NCBI RefSeq assembly: GCF_900156735.1
Contig: NZ_FTOL01000001.1
Span: 310,001-374,000 of the forward strand
DNA: 64,000 nucleotides
Direction: 5' to 3'
Source of the DNA: Chryseobacterium ureilyticum
Lineage (GTDB): Bacteria > Bacteroidota > Bacteroidia > Flavobacteriales > Weeksellaceae
Position numbers and translations under genes: made by a program. Below, in pieces: positions 9,712 through 18,182 of this stretch. Position 1 is the first letter of the stretch, and every line of letters starts with the position of its first letter. Below the pieces are notes generated by a model. That model had not been told where the DNA came from. It saw nothing but the letters and a program-made list of their open reading frames with translations, and did not search any database.

Positions 9712-10605
9712 CTATGGAAGTCTGGCTATTGTCTCTTGATCTCTATATGATTTTGGAGATACCCCTGTTATTCTTTTAAAATATCTACAGAAAACGCTTG
9801 TCTCCCCAAAGTTTAATTTGTTGCTGATTTCCTTGATTGATAAATTTGTTGATTTGAGTAGTGTTTTGGCTTCCAATATCAAAATATGATCAATCCATTG
9901 CGATACAGATCTACCCGTTTTTTCTTTTAGAAAGGTGGAAAGATACTGAGGGGTTAAGTGAAGTTTCTCTGCATAAAAATTAACATTTCTTTGTTCCTTG
10001 GTGTATTTTAAAATTAATTGATAAAAGTCATCTATAATTTCGTGTGTTCGACTTTTTGACGAACCATTAGATTTGGGCATCTCAGTATATACTTCGGAAA
10101 TCATATTGATCACTACCATGACAAGATGTCGAAGAATTTCAGCTTTATTTGGACTTGGCTTTTTATTGTGAAAATTTTTTATTAAAGTTATTAATTCATT
10201 TTGTAATATTATTTCATCCTCTCGAAGCCTTATTACTGGTTGCCATCGTATCTGATTATTCATTACAAATTCACGTAGTATTGGAAATGCTGACATGAAA
10301 TCTAAAGAGATACCAATTGTTACTATTTCTGCGTCGTCACTCAAGTATTTTGTATCAATTAATAACTGTGGTGGTAACACTGCTATATCACCTGCATTTA
10401 TTTCGTAATCTAGGAAATGGATCTGCATGTTCATGGAGCCATTAATCATGAAGCCAAGTAATAATCCATCAAATAAACGGCTATGTTCGGTATATCCATT
10501 ACTTGAGTGGGGTAATTGGTGGAATATAACTATTCCGTCTGTCTTTTTTGAAGGATCAATATTATATAATTGATAAACGTTATCCAGAGTTATAAATAAT
10601 GCCAT
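9712..10605 (-). CDS. AraC-family transcriptional regulator
   Basis: 297 residues from the ATG at 10605 (an upstream in-frame ATG at 10650 would add a hydrophobic 15-residue tail overlapping a terminator, so I reject it). The first 150 residues form a cupin-like sensor domain; the last 100 carry the two HTH motifs of AraC/XylS proteins (VNFYAEKLHLTPQYLSTFLKE and IKEISNKLNFGETSVFCRYFK, then TGVSPKSYR). It precedes the TetA-like exporter on the same strand with an 86-bp gap, so it probably regulates that gene. It is the first chromosomal gene outside the integrated element. Confidence 0.88.
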   Translation of the reverse strand: MALFITLDNVYQLYNIDPSKKTDGIVIFHQLPHSSNGYTEHSRLFDGLLLGFMINGSMNMQIHFLDYEINAGDIAVLPPQLLIDTKYLSDDAEIVTIGISLDFMSAFPILREFVMNNQIRWQPVIRLREDEIILQNELITLIKNFHNKKPSPNKAEILRHLVMVVINMISEVYTEMPKSNGSSKSRTHEIIDDFYQLILKYTKEQRNVNFYAEKLHLTPQYLSTFLKEKTGRSVSQWIDHILILEAKTLLKSTNLSIKEISNKLNFGETSVFCRYFKRITGVSPKSYRDQETIARLP

Positions 10606-10652
10606 GTACAAATATTGGAAAAATATTTTTTTAAATAAAACAGAAAACAAAT

Positions 10653-10688
10653 AAAAAACCCCTTAAACATTACATTTAAAGGATTTTT
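10653..10688 (-). terminator. Probable original mnmE terminator, now displaced
   Basis: On the minus strand, CCTTTAAA and TTTAAGG form a stem (one bulged T) with a 7-nt loop followed by GGGGTTTTTT. It sits just outside the left end of the element, where mnmE would have ended before insertion. A minus-strand element transcript would also stop here, before the AraC gene. Confidence 0.5.
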
Positions 10689-10732
10689 CGTATTGTTGTA
10701 ATTGTAATCTATATACAATCTAAAACATAGTC

Positions 10733-10749
10733 TACTTTCCGATACAAAA
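10733..10749. repeat. Left attachment-site copy (17-bp direct repeat)
   Basis: TACTTTCCGATACAAAA is identical to 25355-25371, the last bases of mnmE (FCIGK codons plus two bases of the stop). This is the duplicated core left by site-specific integration. Confidence 0.85.
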
Positions 10750-10873
10750 AATAATAAAATCTATAAATCAATAAGTTGTATAAAATAGGTACAAATAAGA
10801 TACAAAATCTAACAAATTGTCAAAAAAAACCACAAAGTAAGATGAGATTTTCGGAAATATTTAAAGTGTAACC

Positions 10874-12631
10874 TTATTCACTTTCCTCGAATAACATTAC
10901 TCTCCACATATCAGGAAAATATGGTGTTTTATAATGAAAATGCGCAAGGTCTCTTAAAAAACTATATCCAGCTTTATCTGTTCTATACTCATATTCAAAC
11001 TCATCCTTCCTTTTCAATAACTTTTCTTTGAACTCTTGAAAATTAATATCAGCATTTAATTCAAAGTTTTCATAATCTACTTTAGATATTTTCAAATCTG
11101 ATTGATAACCATCGTTTACAGATTTTGAAAATAATTGTTCATCCAAATCCAGTTCTTTTTCCTCTATCAAATGTAAAGATTTAGAGTGTTTATTAAGATG
11201 AGGTACAAACAATCCCAAATCAATTTGATTATCATTTATAAATTTTTTCATAATTGAAAATCTATCCTCAATTCCTAATATTACCAAGTATTCCATTATT
11301 ACATTTAAAAGTGGGGAAGTAGAATCTGAATAATATATTGGTTTAACTCTCGATTCTGTAAATTTTATTACACTTGCAATACTATTATTAGCATCGGGTA
11401 AAATTTTATAATCCCTATGCCTTAATGTAATATAACCACATACTTCTATCAAATATTTTTTTGCTGATTCTATATCGTTAAGTGCAATAAAGAAGTTCAA
11501 AACACTTATTATCGTTTGGGAATGAATATCAATTAAGGGTCTTACTGAAACATTGTTTACTCGCAAAATTTCCGCTAAAATATTTCGAGCAATATTTTTA
11601 TCAAAATTTGGATTGAATAATATTGATAGTTTAAGATAATGCGTTAAATAGAAAATATAATCAAAAGTTCTAACAGTATAACCTATTTGTTCATATCTCC
11701 CACCTGTTTCACAAAATAAGCCGTCTTTCAATTTTGCTATCGGCAAAGTCCTAAAGAAGTATTCATCCAATAAATCGTAATAAAAAAGAAATATTTGATT
11801 ATAGTAGAACAATATCTTTTTATCATTCTCCAGTTTGTTTTTAAGAATCCAAAACCAAAATCTGATTACAACAAAAGAAATATATTTTTTTGCTATTTCT
11901 AAATTGTTGTATTCTTTTGATTCGGTATATATTATAAAAGATATTAATTTTAAAGATTGAAAAATAAGTTTCCATTTTCTTGGGATTACAGTTTTGTATC
12001 CTTTCCAAACCTCATCAAACAATAAAGCATTAACAAGCAATTCGAAATCATTTTGAATATCATCATTTACATTTAGATTAATAAGAACCTTGTTAAAAAG
12101 TTTTGTATTCTTTTTATTGGTCAAAAGATTAACCCCAAACAAATCTTCCGAAAAGAGTTTTGTAAGTTCTGAAATACCCCATCTTTCGAATTCTATATTT
12201 CCGCCTTCTGGAAATTCTTGCTTTATAAATCCATCAAATGTTTCGGAAATATTGGCTTTCATTTCTCCATTATGAACCAAAACAAGTTTCAAGGGTAGAT
12301 TATAGAAATTCTTTCGGGAAGTAATAAATTCTCTATGTTTTGCTTCTCGTAAAGATTCAACAATTCCGTCTTTTTTATGAAAAGTAGTAGTAGTTACATC
12401 TCTATCTTCCCCGCCTTTTATCTCAAAATAAAATCGTTTTAGTATTCCGTCTTCATCTTTTCCAACTGCAACTACATCTTTTCCGTACTGAGGGAAGCCT
12501 TTATATTCTTTGGGTTTTGAAAGAATAGTGAATCCTTTTGATTCTAAAAGTATTGGAAAAAGTGAATCTAATTCATCGCTTTCAGTCAATGATTCTAAAT
12601 ATTCTCGAACAATGATTGGTTTAATATCCAT
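10874..12631 (-). CDS. PD-(D/E)XK nuclease-like protein, probable defence effector
   Basis: 585 residues. The first 110 residues look like a restriction-endonuclease fold: LFPILLESKGF helix, then GKD (Asp52) and FEIKGG (Glu70-Ile-Lys72), the D...ExK catalytic pattern. The remaining 430 residues are helical and rich in Leu/Ile/Phe with no recognised domain. The start codon overlaps the stop of the upstream 627-residue gene by one base (TAATG on the minus strand), so the two are translationally coupled. I infer a two-gene anti-phage or restriction-like system: nuclease plus helical sensor/scaffold. I do not match it to a named system. It is the last gene before the left attachment site. Confidence 0.7.
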   Translation of the reverse strand: MDIKPIIVREYLESLTESDELDSLFPILLESKGFTILSKPKEYKGFPQYGKDVVAVGKDEDGILKRFYFEIKGGEDRDVTTTTFHKKDGIVESLREAKHREFITSRKNFYNLPLKLVLVHNGEMKANISETFDGFIKQEFPEGGNIEFERWGISELTKLFSEDLFGVNLLTNKKNTKLFNKVLINLNVNDDIQNDFELLVNALLFDEVWKGYKTVIPRKWKLIFQSLKLISFIIYTESKEYNNLEIAKKYISFVVIRFWFWILKNKLENDKKILFYYNQIFLFYYDLLDEYFFRTLPIAKLKDGLFCETGGRYEQIGYTVRTFDYIFYLTHYLKLSILFNPNFDKNIARNILAEILRVNNVSVRPLIDIHSQTIISVLNFFIALNDIESAKKYLIEVCGYITLRHRDYKILPDANNSIASVIKFTESRVKPIYYSDSTSPLLNVIMEYLVILGIEDRFSIMKKFINDNQIDLGLFVPHLNKHSKSLHLIEEKELDLDEQLFSKSVNDGYQSDLKISKVDYENFELNADINFQEFKEKLLKRKDEFEYEYRTDKAGYSFLRDLAHFHYKTPYFPDMWRVMLFEESE

Positions 12632-14514
12632 TAATTATCATATTTGCTTTTATCTGAATTTAAGATATATTCATATAAATCGGGGTTTTTATATGTTCTA
12701 CCGTCTAAATAAACGGAGTACTGATGACCGGTTAAAGCTCCCACATTGTCTTGCCCGTCTGATTTCCAAGCATTACCTCTTACAATAACATTTGTTTTTC
12801 CTAAATGTTCTAAAAAAGTCCCTTTACCATCTTTTATTTCTTCCATCATCTTTGCTTGATTTTCGTGTTCCAATCTATAGTATAAGTCCATCAAATTACT
12901 TTCATTATGATGAGGTGACAGGTCATTGATTTTACCTTTAAACTCACACATTTTATTGTAACTATCTAAAATTTGGGTGAAATATTTTTTTAATTTTTTA
13001 TCCGAATTTGAATTGGTTAATTGGCTTACAATAATGTTATAAATATATTCGTGATAGGCTTCAAAAATCAATCTTCCCAAAGTCAATCTACATTCTTCTT
13101 TAACGGATTTATAATTCGAATTTCTTAATTGTAATAGAAAAGGGACTGTTTTTTCAATGCTGTGAGGGAATCGTTCAAAACCTTCTATTGTTCTTAATTG
13201 TCCTATTTCCGAATCAACATTTAAGGCATTTATAGGAAAAATGCCCATTAAAAGCAAATGTATTCCACCCAATCTTAGTATAATGCTTTCGGTTGATAGA
13301 AATTCCAAAATATATTTTTCTGTTTCTATTCTATTTGTCTTCCAAAAGTTTCTTATTCCGTATTTAAATAATGATAAGTTTGTTCTAAACTCCAATTTAC
13401 TATAGGCAAATTGAAATAAATGAAAGTAATATTTCGGATCTTTGAATTTGTCAAAATAATGTTCTATTATTCTAATGTTCTTTGTTGTATTTAGGATATG
13501 ATGTAAAAAATTGTACCTTTCATATTCAAATCCATCAATATCTCTTATTAAAATGTGTATAATCCAACCTCTAATATTTTCGTCATTTTTATCAAAATAT
13601 TCGTAGAGTTTTTCAAACACTTTATTTTTTATTTCTTCCGAATCTGATTTTATTTTTAATAACTTTCCATAAAATTGAACTATTTCAGAACCACAAAGAT
13701 TGTTCTCTAGTTCTATTTTTTCAACAAAAGTAATAGCAGTTTTCAAGTCATCATCATTCTGATAGTCTATGTCCGCAAGAAAATTTATCAAAATTTTTGG
13801 ATGAATTTCAAAAACTTCAAATGCTTTTTTAAAAATCGTATGGTCTTGTTTATATAAATTGGAAAGAATAATTTTTTGCAAATATTTGAATGATAAATCG
13901 AATTCATCACCTCTCCAATATTCTACAAGTTCATTTGCGAAAATTGGTTTTTTCTCACAAATTTGATTAGCATATTGAGTTGTGTAAAACCTATGAATTT
14001 CGTCATTAATAGAATGTTTTATAGCTTTACTGATAGTTTCTTTATCAGTTTCTAGCTTTAATTGTGCATTATAATAGTGTTTCTCATAATCATAAAGATG
14101 CTTTTCTTGGTCACGCCCTTCTTCGGTTAAATTCAATAAAAATTGAGTAATTTCTTTACCATTACTATTACGTTTAGCCAAAACAAAAGCAGCGAAATTT
14201 TCTATGATTATATTATAAGAATTTGCAAATGGAGCATTATTAATCTTTTTTATTTCTTCATGAAAACTTTGACAAAATAAAAGTGAATCAGAAATTTCGC
14301 TAGGAAACTTTAAGTTTAAAATACTTTCAGCATAACTAATTAAATATTCAAAAATTAAATCCGTTTTAAGATTAACAGTTAGAAAATTTCCTTCTTTAAT
14401 TAAAATGTTTTCTTTAATTAGTTGCTCCTTATTCTGAATATCTTTATTACAAAACTGTAATTTATCATATTTAAAAATTAAGTCAAAAAGCTCTTTAATA
14501 TCGAATCTCATCAA
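12631..14514 (-). CDS. Large helical protein, partner of the nuclease
   Basis: 627 residues, starting at the ATG at 14514 (a second ATG is the next codon). No family recognised. The sequence is almost entirely amphipathic helix and reads like HEAT/ARM-type repeats (residues about 150-520), then a C-terminal segment of about 80 residues with a different character (TNVIVRGNAWKSDGQDNVGA, HQYSVYLDGRTY), probably a small beta domain. It is the first gene of a minus-strand pair and is coupled to the nuclease gene by a 1-bp overlap. It diverges from the DUF3800/RT unit over 152 bp. A sensor or regulatory role is inferred only from the pairing. Confidence 0.6.
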   Translation of the reverse strand: MMRFDIKELFDLIFKYDKLQFCNKDIQNKEQLIKENILIKEGNFLTVNLKTDLIFEYLISYAESILNLKFPSEISDSLLFCQSFHEEIKKINNAPFANSYNIIIENFAAFVLAKRNSNGKEITQFLLNLTEEGRDQEKHLYDYEKHYYNAQLKLETDKETISKAIKHSINDEIHRFYTTQYANQICEKKPIFANELVEYWRGDEFDLSFKYLQKIILSNLYKQDHTIFKKAFEVFEIHPKILINFLADIDYQNDDDLKTAITFVEKIELENNLCGSEIVQFYGKLLKIKSDSEEIKNKVFEKLYEYFDKNDENIRGWIIHILIRDIDGFEYERYNFLHHILNTTKNIRIIEHYFDKFKDPKYYFHLFQFAYSKLEFRTNLSLFKYGIRNFWKTNRIETEKYILEFLSTESIILRLGGIHLLLMGIFPINALNVDSEIGQLRTIEGFERFPHSIEKTVPFLLQLRNSNYKSVKEECRLTLGRLIFEAYHEYIYNIIVSQLTNSNSDKKLKKYFTQILDSYNKMCEFKGKINDLSPHHNESNLMDLYYRLEHENQAKMMEEIKDGKGTFLEHLGKTNVIVRGNAWKSDGQDNVGALTGHQYSVYLDGRTYKNPDLYEYILNSDKSKYDN

Positions 14515-14666
14515 AAATAATTTGATATAAATTTAAAGAAAAATATAATTTATTAGGTAGAGTTAATCTTCTATTTTAATATTATTGTATTCAATTTTTC
14601 TAAGACCTTTTTAAATTTATTTAGTTATTAATCTTAGGAATTGTTAACTTTAACAAAAACTCAATA

Positions 14667-15401
14667 ATGTCAGGAAAAAATTTTTATTACTTTATAGATG
14701 AAAGTGGGCATATTAATAATAATCAAGATATATTCTTATTTGGGTGTATTAAGACCGACACTCCAATATTAAGCGAAGAGACGATTGAAGCTCTTAGAGA
14801 AGAATTAAAAAGTGAATTATATTTTGAAGATTATCAAGATGCCCTAAATAATCCTTTTCATGCAGTGGATGACCATCCTGATGTAAGAACTGCATTTTAT
14901 AAAATAATACCATTTTTAAATTTTAGAGCTTTCTTTGAAGTCATTATAAAAAAAACAAAATATTTTAGTGACTTAAAAGCTAATAAAAATGACCATGAGA
15001 TAATTAAAGAAATGATTAGGAGATTAATTAGACCTCGTGTTTTGTTAAATCCAACTGATAAACATATTATCTTTATAGAAACTTTAGAGGTTGAAAATAA
15101 ATCCCTAAAAATAATTGTAGATGAAATAAAGACTGAATTTACTAATATTGATATAGAAATTACAATTTTAGACAAAGGAAATCATAATTTATCTTTAATT
15201 GATTATTTAAATTATATAATTTTTAATATTTTTGAAAAGGATAAAAAAAAGTTTGAAAAAAATCTGAGACAACAACAGAATTTTAATATTATTAAAGAAA
15301 AAATTGCTTTAATTCACATTTGGAATTCTGATGAATACTTTAGCAGAAGGTCATCCGAAATTAGTTTAGATAATTTAAGAAAAATTTTGGAGGAAGAGTG
15401 A
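14667..15401 (+). CDS. DUF3800 protein, retron accessory/effector
   Basis: 244 residues. It begins with the DUF3800 hallmark: a FYYFIDESG strand (Asp11-Glu12-Ser13-Gly14), and ends with a helical part containing an IHIWNSDEYF segment, compatible with the RNase H-like fold proposed for the family. As I recall the published retron classification, DUF3800 is the partner of type VII retrons, and here it lies directly upstream of a retron RT on the same strand (79 bp). The role is probably a toxic nuclease-like effector held in check by the RT and its reverse-transcribed DNA; that is inference. Its stop codon lies inside the 5' arm of the leader hairpin of the RT. A TAACTTTA -7-like box is at about 14648. 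Confidence 0.8.
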   Translation: MSGKNFYYFIDESGHINNNQDIFLFGCIKTDTPILSEETIEALREELKSELYFEDYQDALNNPFHAVDDHPDVRTAFYKIIPFLNFRAFFEVIIKKTKYFSDLKANKNDHEIIKEMIRRLIRPRVLLNPTDKHIIFIETLEVENKSLKIIVDEIKTEFTNIDIEITILDKGNHNLSLIDYLNYIIFNIFEKDKKKFEKNLRQQQNFNIIKEKIALIHIWNSDEYFSRRSSEISLDNLRKILEEE

Positions 15402-15470
15402 GGGTAATTATAGAATATGATTCCGTATTCGATTGGAAATAAACATTTACTTCTTACCTCATCTTCCTCC
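15389..15470 (+). ncRNA. Inverted-repeat leader of the retron RT, 82 nt
   Basis: GGAGGAAGAgTGAGGgTAA (15389-15407) pairs with TTACCTCATCTTCCTCC (15454-15470), 17 base pairs with two bulged G. The arms close a 47-nt loop containing a small TTCC/GGAA stem and CCGTATTCGATT. The 5' arm overlaps the last codons of the DUF3800 gene; the 3' arm ends 10 bases before the RT ATG. This is where a retron a1/a2 repeat would be expected, but 82 nt is shorter than known msr-msd RNAs. It may instead control RT translation. Confidence 0.4.
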
Positions 15471-15480
15471 GTTTATTAAT

Positions 15481-16506
15481 ATGAATCCACAAATTATTAC
15501 TGACACTAAACAATTAAGCAACGCTCTAAGAATTAATGAGGAAAGTCTTAATGAATTATCACAAAATGAATATTTAATTGATGACACGTGTGCAAAGACA
15601 TTTAACTTACATCCCGATAGTATTTTAAATTTAAAAAAATTCTGCATTCCTAAGAGAAATAAAAAGTTTGGTGAAAGGGAAGTTTATGAACCTATTGCAG
15701 AAACCTTAAAAAATTTGTTAAAAGTAACTAATTCTGGACTAAATAAAGTTTATGTAGCTCCAACCTCTGTACATGGTTTTGTAAAAGGAAAAAACATTCG
15801 AACAAACGCAACACCTCATCTCGAGAAAAAATATTTATTATCTATTGATATCGAGAATTTCTTTGAATCAATTAATAAAGAAATGGTTATTAATTGTTTT
15901 AAAGAATATGAATTTATAGAATCAATTGCCAAAGTATTAGCGAATATAACAACTGTGGATAATAAATTAATTCAAGGATTTCATACAAGTCCTACAATTG
16001 CCAATATGTATTTCAAAAAAATTGATTTAATTTTTGAAACAGTATTTCCTAATCTTACTTATTCTAGATATGCTGATGATTTATCGTTTTCTTCCAATGA
16101 AGAAATAACTGTGACACAAGTTACAGACATAATAAAGATTATAAATGATTTTGGTTTTAGTATAAATCATGATAAAACCAAAATTATGAAAAGAGGGAGA
16201 AATCAATATGTAACTGGTCTCACTATTTTTGATGGTACACTCCCACGAGTTCCCAAAAGAATAAAAAGGAAATTAAGATTACAAATATTTTATATTAATA
16301 AGTACGGGTATAGGAATCATATATTAAAAAAATTAGGACGTAAACCGCACGAATATTTCAAAAATTCAAGAGTAAAGGAAAGTGTAGATTCATATGAGGA
16401 TTATTTACATAATAATATTGTAGGTTGGCTTATGTATATAAAATCTATAGAACCACAATTTGCGGCACTTCATCTAGAATTATTAAATAATAGAAGAAGA
16501 GATTAA
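15481..16506 (+). CDS. Retron-type reverse transcriptase
   Basis: 341 residues from the ATG at 15481 (an in-frame TTG at 15433 lies within the leader hairpin and is less likely). Retron signatures are visible: NATPH at 109-113 (NAxxH motif of region X), motif A with Asp123 (SIDIENFFESI), a TSP motif (HTSPTIANMYF), the catalytic YADD at 197-200, and YVTGL at 243-247 (VTG motif) followed by a basic RVPKRIKRKLR helix. Length is normal for a stand-alone retron RT. With the DUF3800 gene upstream it forms an operon ending at the hairpin terminator at 16533. No standard msr-msd gene is seen directly upstream; see the leader hairpin and the structured region at 17.3 kb. Confidence 0.92.
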   Translation: MNPQIITDTKQLSNALRINEESLNELSQNEYLIDDTCAKTFNLHPDSILNLKKFCIPKRNKKFGEREVYEPIAETLKNLLKVTNSGLNKVYVAPTSVHGFVKGKNIRTNATPHLEKKYLLSIDIENFFESINKEMVINCFKEYEFIESIAKVLANITTVDNKLIQGFHTSPTIANMYFKKIDLIFETVFPNLTYSRYADDLSFSSNEEITVTQVTDIIKIINDFGFSINHDKTKIMKRGRNQYVTGLTIFDGTLPRVPKRIKRKLRLQIFYINKYGYRNHILKKLGRKPHEYFKNSRVKESVDSYEDYLHNNIVGWLMYIKSIEPQFAALHLELLNNRRRD

Positions 16507-16532
16507 ATATCAACTTTAATTTAAAAATATAA

Positions 16533-16561
16533 TATAAGCCCAATCTTAAGATTGGGCTTTT
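16533..16561. terminator. Bidirectional terminator between RT and DUF4468 gene
   Basis: AAGCCCAATC and GATTGGGCTT are perfectly complementary (16536-16559) with flanking T and A tracts on either side. It ends the plus-strand RT operon and the minus-strand gene, so the noncoding tract at 17.3-18.2 kb is not in the RT transcript. Confidence 0.8.
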
Positions 16562-16577
16562 AAATTACAATGACAAA

Positions 16578-17180
16578 TTACCAATTATTGCTTTTTGCCG
16601 TCTCATTTTGATTATAAATATAATCGTGTAGATTTTGATTTAAAGAATTAATATATCTTGCGATTTTTGGCATAGTATCTTTATACTGGTCACGAACTTC
16701 TCCATTACTTTTAAAATTCATCCAACCTTTTTTAAATGTAATTTCACTCCAACCTATAATATTTCCATATTTACTTGTCTCTGCACTTTCCAATTTCACA
16801 ACATCAAACTTATATTTTCCATCCTTTACAGAAATTTCAATTTCATATCGTATGTCTTCACAAATCAAAACCATTGGTTTCCTGCAATATCCTTTTGATT
16901 CTAAACCCTGAAAACGGATATAATTATTTTCCACTTGTGCTTTTATCACTTCGTTCGGCTTGTTATAGGTCTTATTAATCCATTCGACTATTTTTTTATA
17001 AAGTTCTTCTCTTGCTTTTCCTTCACAGGGAATAACAATAAAGTCAGTCAATTGTTGTTCATTATTAACTATAAATTCCGTTGGGGAGGGTGTTTCTGTG
17101 GGATTTGCTTCCTGCGAAAATACATTGTTGGAAAATACTAAAAATAACAGCGTATAAAAAGCATAGTTTCTTCGTTTCAT
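16578..17180 (-). CDS. Secreted DUF4468-like protein
   Basis: 200 residues with a signal peptide (residues 1-22, ending NNVFSQ). The mature part (KAREELYKKIVEWINKTYN, then alternating strands, then a YEIEISVKDGKYKF strand pair) resembles DUF4468 proteins, which are predicted to have a TBP-like fold and are found in Bacteroidota envelopes. An acidic/proline linker (PTETPSPTE) precedes the domain. It is convergent with the RT gene and is preceded upstream by the structured noncoding tract. Why an exported domain protein sits among element cargo is unclear. Confidence 0.65.
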   Translation of the reverse strand: MKRRNYAFYTLLFLVFSNNVFSQEANPTETPSPTEFIVNNEQQLTDFIVIPCEGKAREELYKKIVEWINKTYNKPNEVIKAQVENNYIRFQGLESKGYCRKPMVLICEDIRYEIEISVKDGKYKFDVVKLESAETSKYGNIIGWSEITFKKGWMNFKSNGEVRDQYKDTMPKIARYINSLNQNLHDYIYNQNETAKSNNW

Positions 17181-17322
17181 AATTTTTGTCTTTATATTGT
17201 TAAGTTTGAATTATTTTGTGAAAAGCAAATAAAGTATTTTGCACAAAACATCCCTACGGAAAACCATAATTGACAAAGGAATAATGTAAAATACTTTTAT
17301 CATTTTAAAAAGTTATTCTACC

Positions 17323-17527
17323 AGTTCCGAAAGTAGAGGTTATCACAATGCAAAAGGTACGGAACTAAAGCCAGTCTGCTACTGAGGTACTGCGAAGAAC
17401 CCAAAAGACAAGAAAGACTTAGCCCGTACCAGTAATTAGGCACGGGCGTAAGTCTATCGAGTTTTGTCTTTTTGAAGATTCGCAGTTTTCAGTAGCCAAA
17501 ACGATAGCTTACGCTTGTGTAATCGTT
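17323..17527. ncRNA. Strongly structured block, candidate RNA or msr-msd
   Basis: Three hairpins in series: AGTTCCG (17323-17329) with CGGAACT (17360-17366); a 119-nt interrupted hairpin from 17378 to 17496; and AACGAT with ATCGTT (17500-17527). The long hairpin has five co-linear stems: GCTACTGA/TCAGTAGC, CTGCGAA/TTCGCAG, AAAAGACAA/TTGTCTTTT, AGACTTA/TAAGTCT and GCCCGT/ACGGGC, separated by internal loops. The order small stem then long hairpin resembles an msr-msd region, but it lies 0.8 kb beyond the RT behind a terminator. A replication origin structure for the Rep-like protein is the main alternative. Confidence 0.45.
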
Positions 17528-17694
17528 AAAATTAATGTTCCAAATTTAGCATTTTTTTTAATATTTTTTGATCCTATCAGAAAATATTAAAAAAATATAT
17601 TCCCTTTTGTAATGTTAATTTTTTTGCATGTGTTTTTAATATTGATGATGAATTTTTATCCAATGATCTGATCTATAATCGAAATGATATTAAG

Positions 17695-18182
17695 ACCGTA
17701 TTCGATTTTCAAACATGGGCGAAACAGCGTTTTAAACCATGTTCGATTTCATGTTATGGGCTAGAATGCATTGTGAACCGTATTCGATTTTCAAACATGG
17801 GCGAAACAGCGTTTTAAACCATGTTCGATTTCATGTTATGGACTAGAATGCATTGTGAACTGTATTCGATTTTCAAACATGGGCGAAACAGCGTTTTAAA
17901 CCATGTTCGATTTCATGTTATGGGCTAGAATGCATTGTGAACCGTATTCGATTTTCAAACATGGGCGAAACAGCGTTTTAAACCATGTTCGATTTCATGT
18001 TATGGACTAGAATGCATTGTGAACCGTATTCGATTTTCAAACATGGGCGAAACAGCGTTTTAAACCATGTTCGATTTCATGTTATGGGCTAGAATGCATT
18101 GTGAACCGTATTCGATTTTCAAACATGGGCGAAACAGCGTTTTAAACCATGTTCGATTTCGTGTTATGGACTAGAATGCATT
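17695..18182. repeat. Six-copy 82-bp tandem array
   Basis: Copies begin at 17695, 17777, 17859, 17941, 18023 and 18105; the last is cut 4 bases short. They are almost identical; odd copies read TATGGGCTAG and even copies TATGGACTAG, so the array is really three 164-bp dimers. Each 82-bp unit is itself a diverged pair of 41-bp halves (both ACC..T.TTCGATTT....ATGGGC). Each unit has the dyad AACATGG/CCATGTT and the palindrome AATGCATT. All frames have stops. There are no unique spacers, so it is not CRISPR. Confidence 0.95.

Noticed and set aside
14515-14666. msr-msd region upstream of DUF3800
   Set aside because: The 152 bp are AT-rich with no convincing stems; only promoter-like sequence is seen.
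15433-15480. TTG start for the RT, adding 16 residues
   Set aside because: The start would lie inside the leader hairpin; the ATG at 15481 gives a normal retron RT N-terminus.
17323-17527. Housekeeping 6S or other conserved RNA
   Set aside because: The long hairpin resembles one in shape, but the block lies within a mobile element, where a housekeeping RNA is not expected, and no conserved sequence of such RNAs was recognised.
17695-18182. CRISPR array
   Set aside because: Units are contiguous 82-bp near-identical copies with no unique spacers and there are no cas genes.
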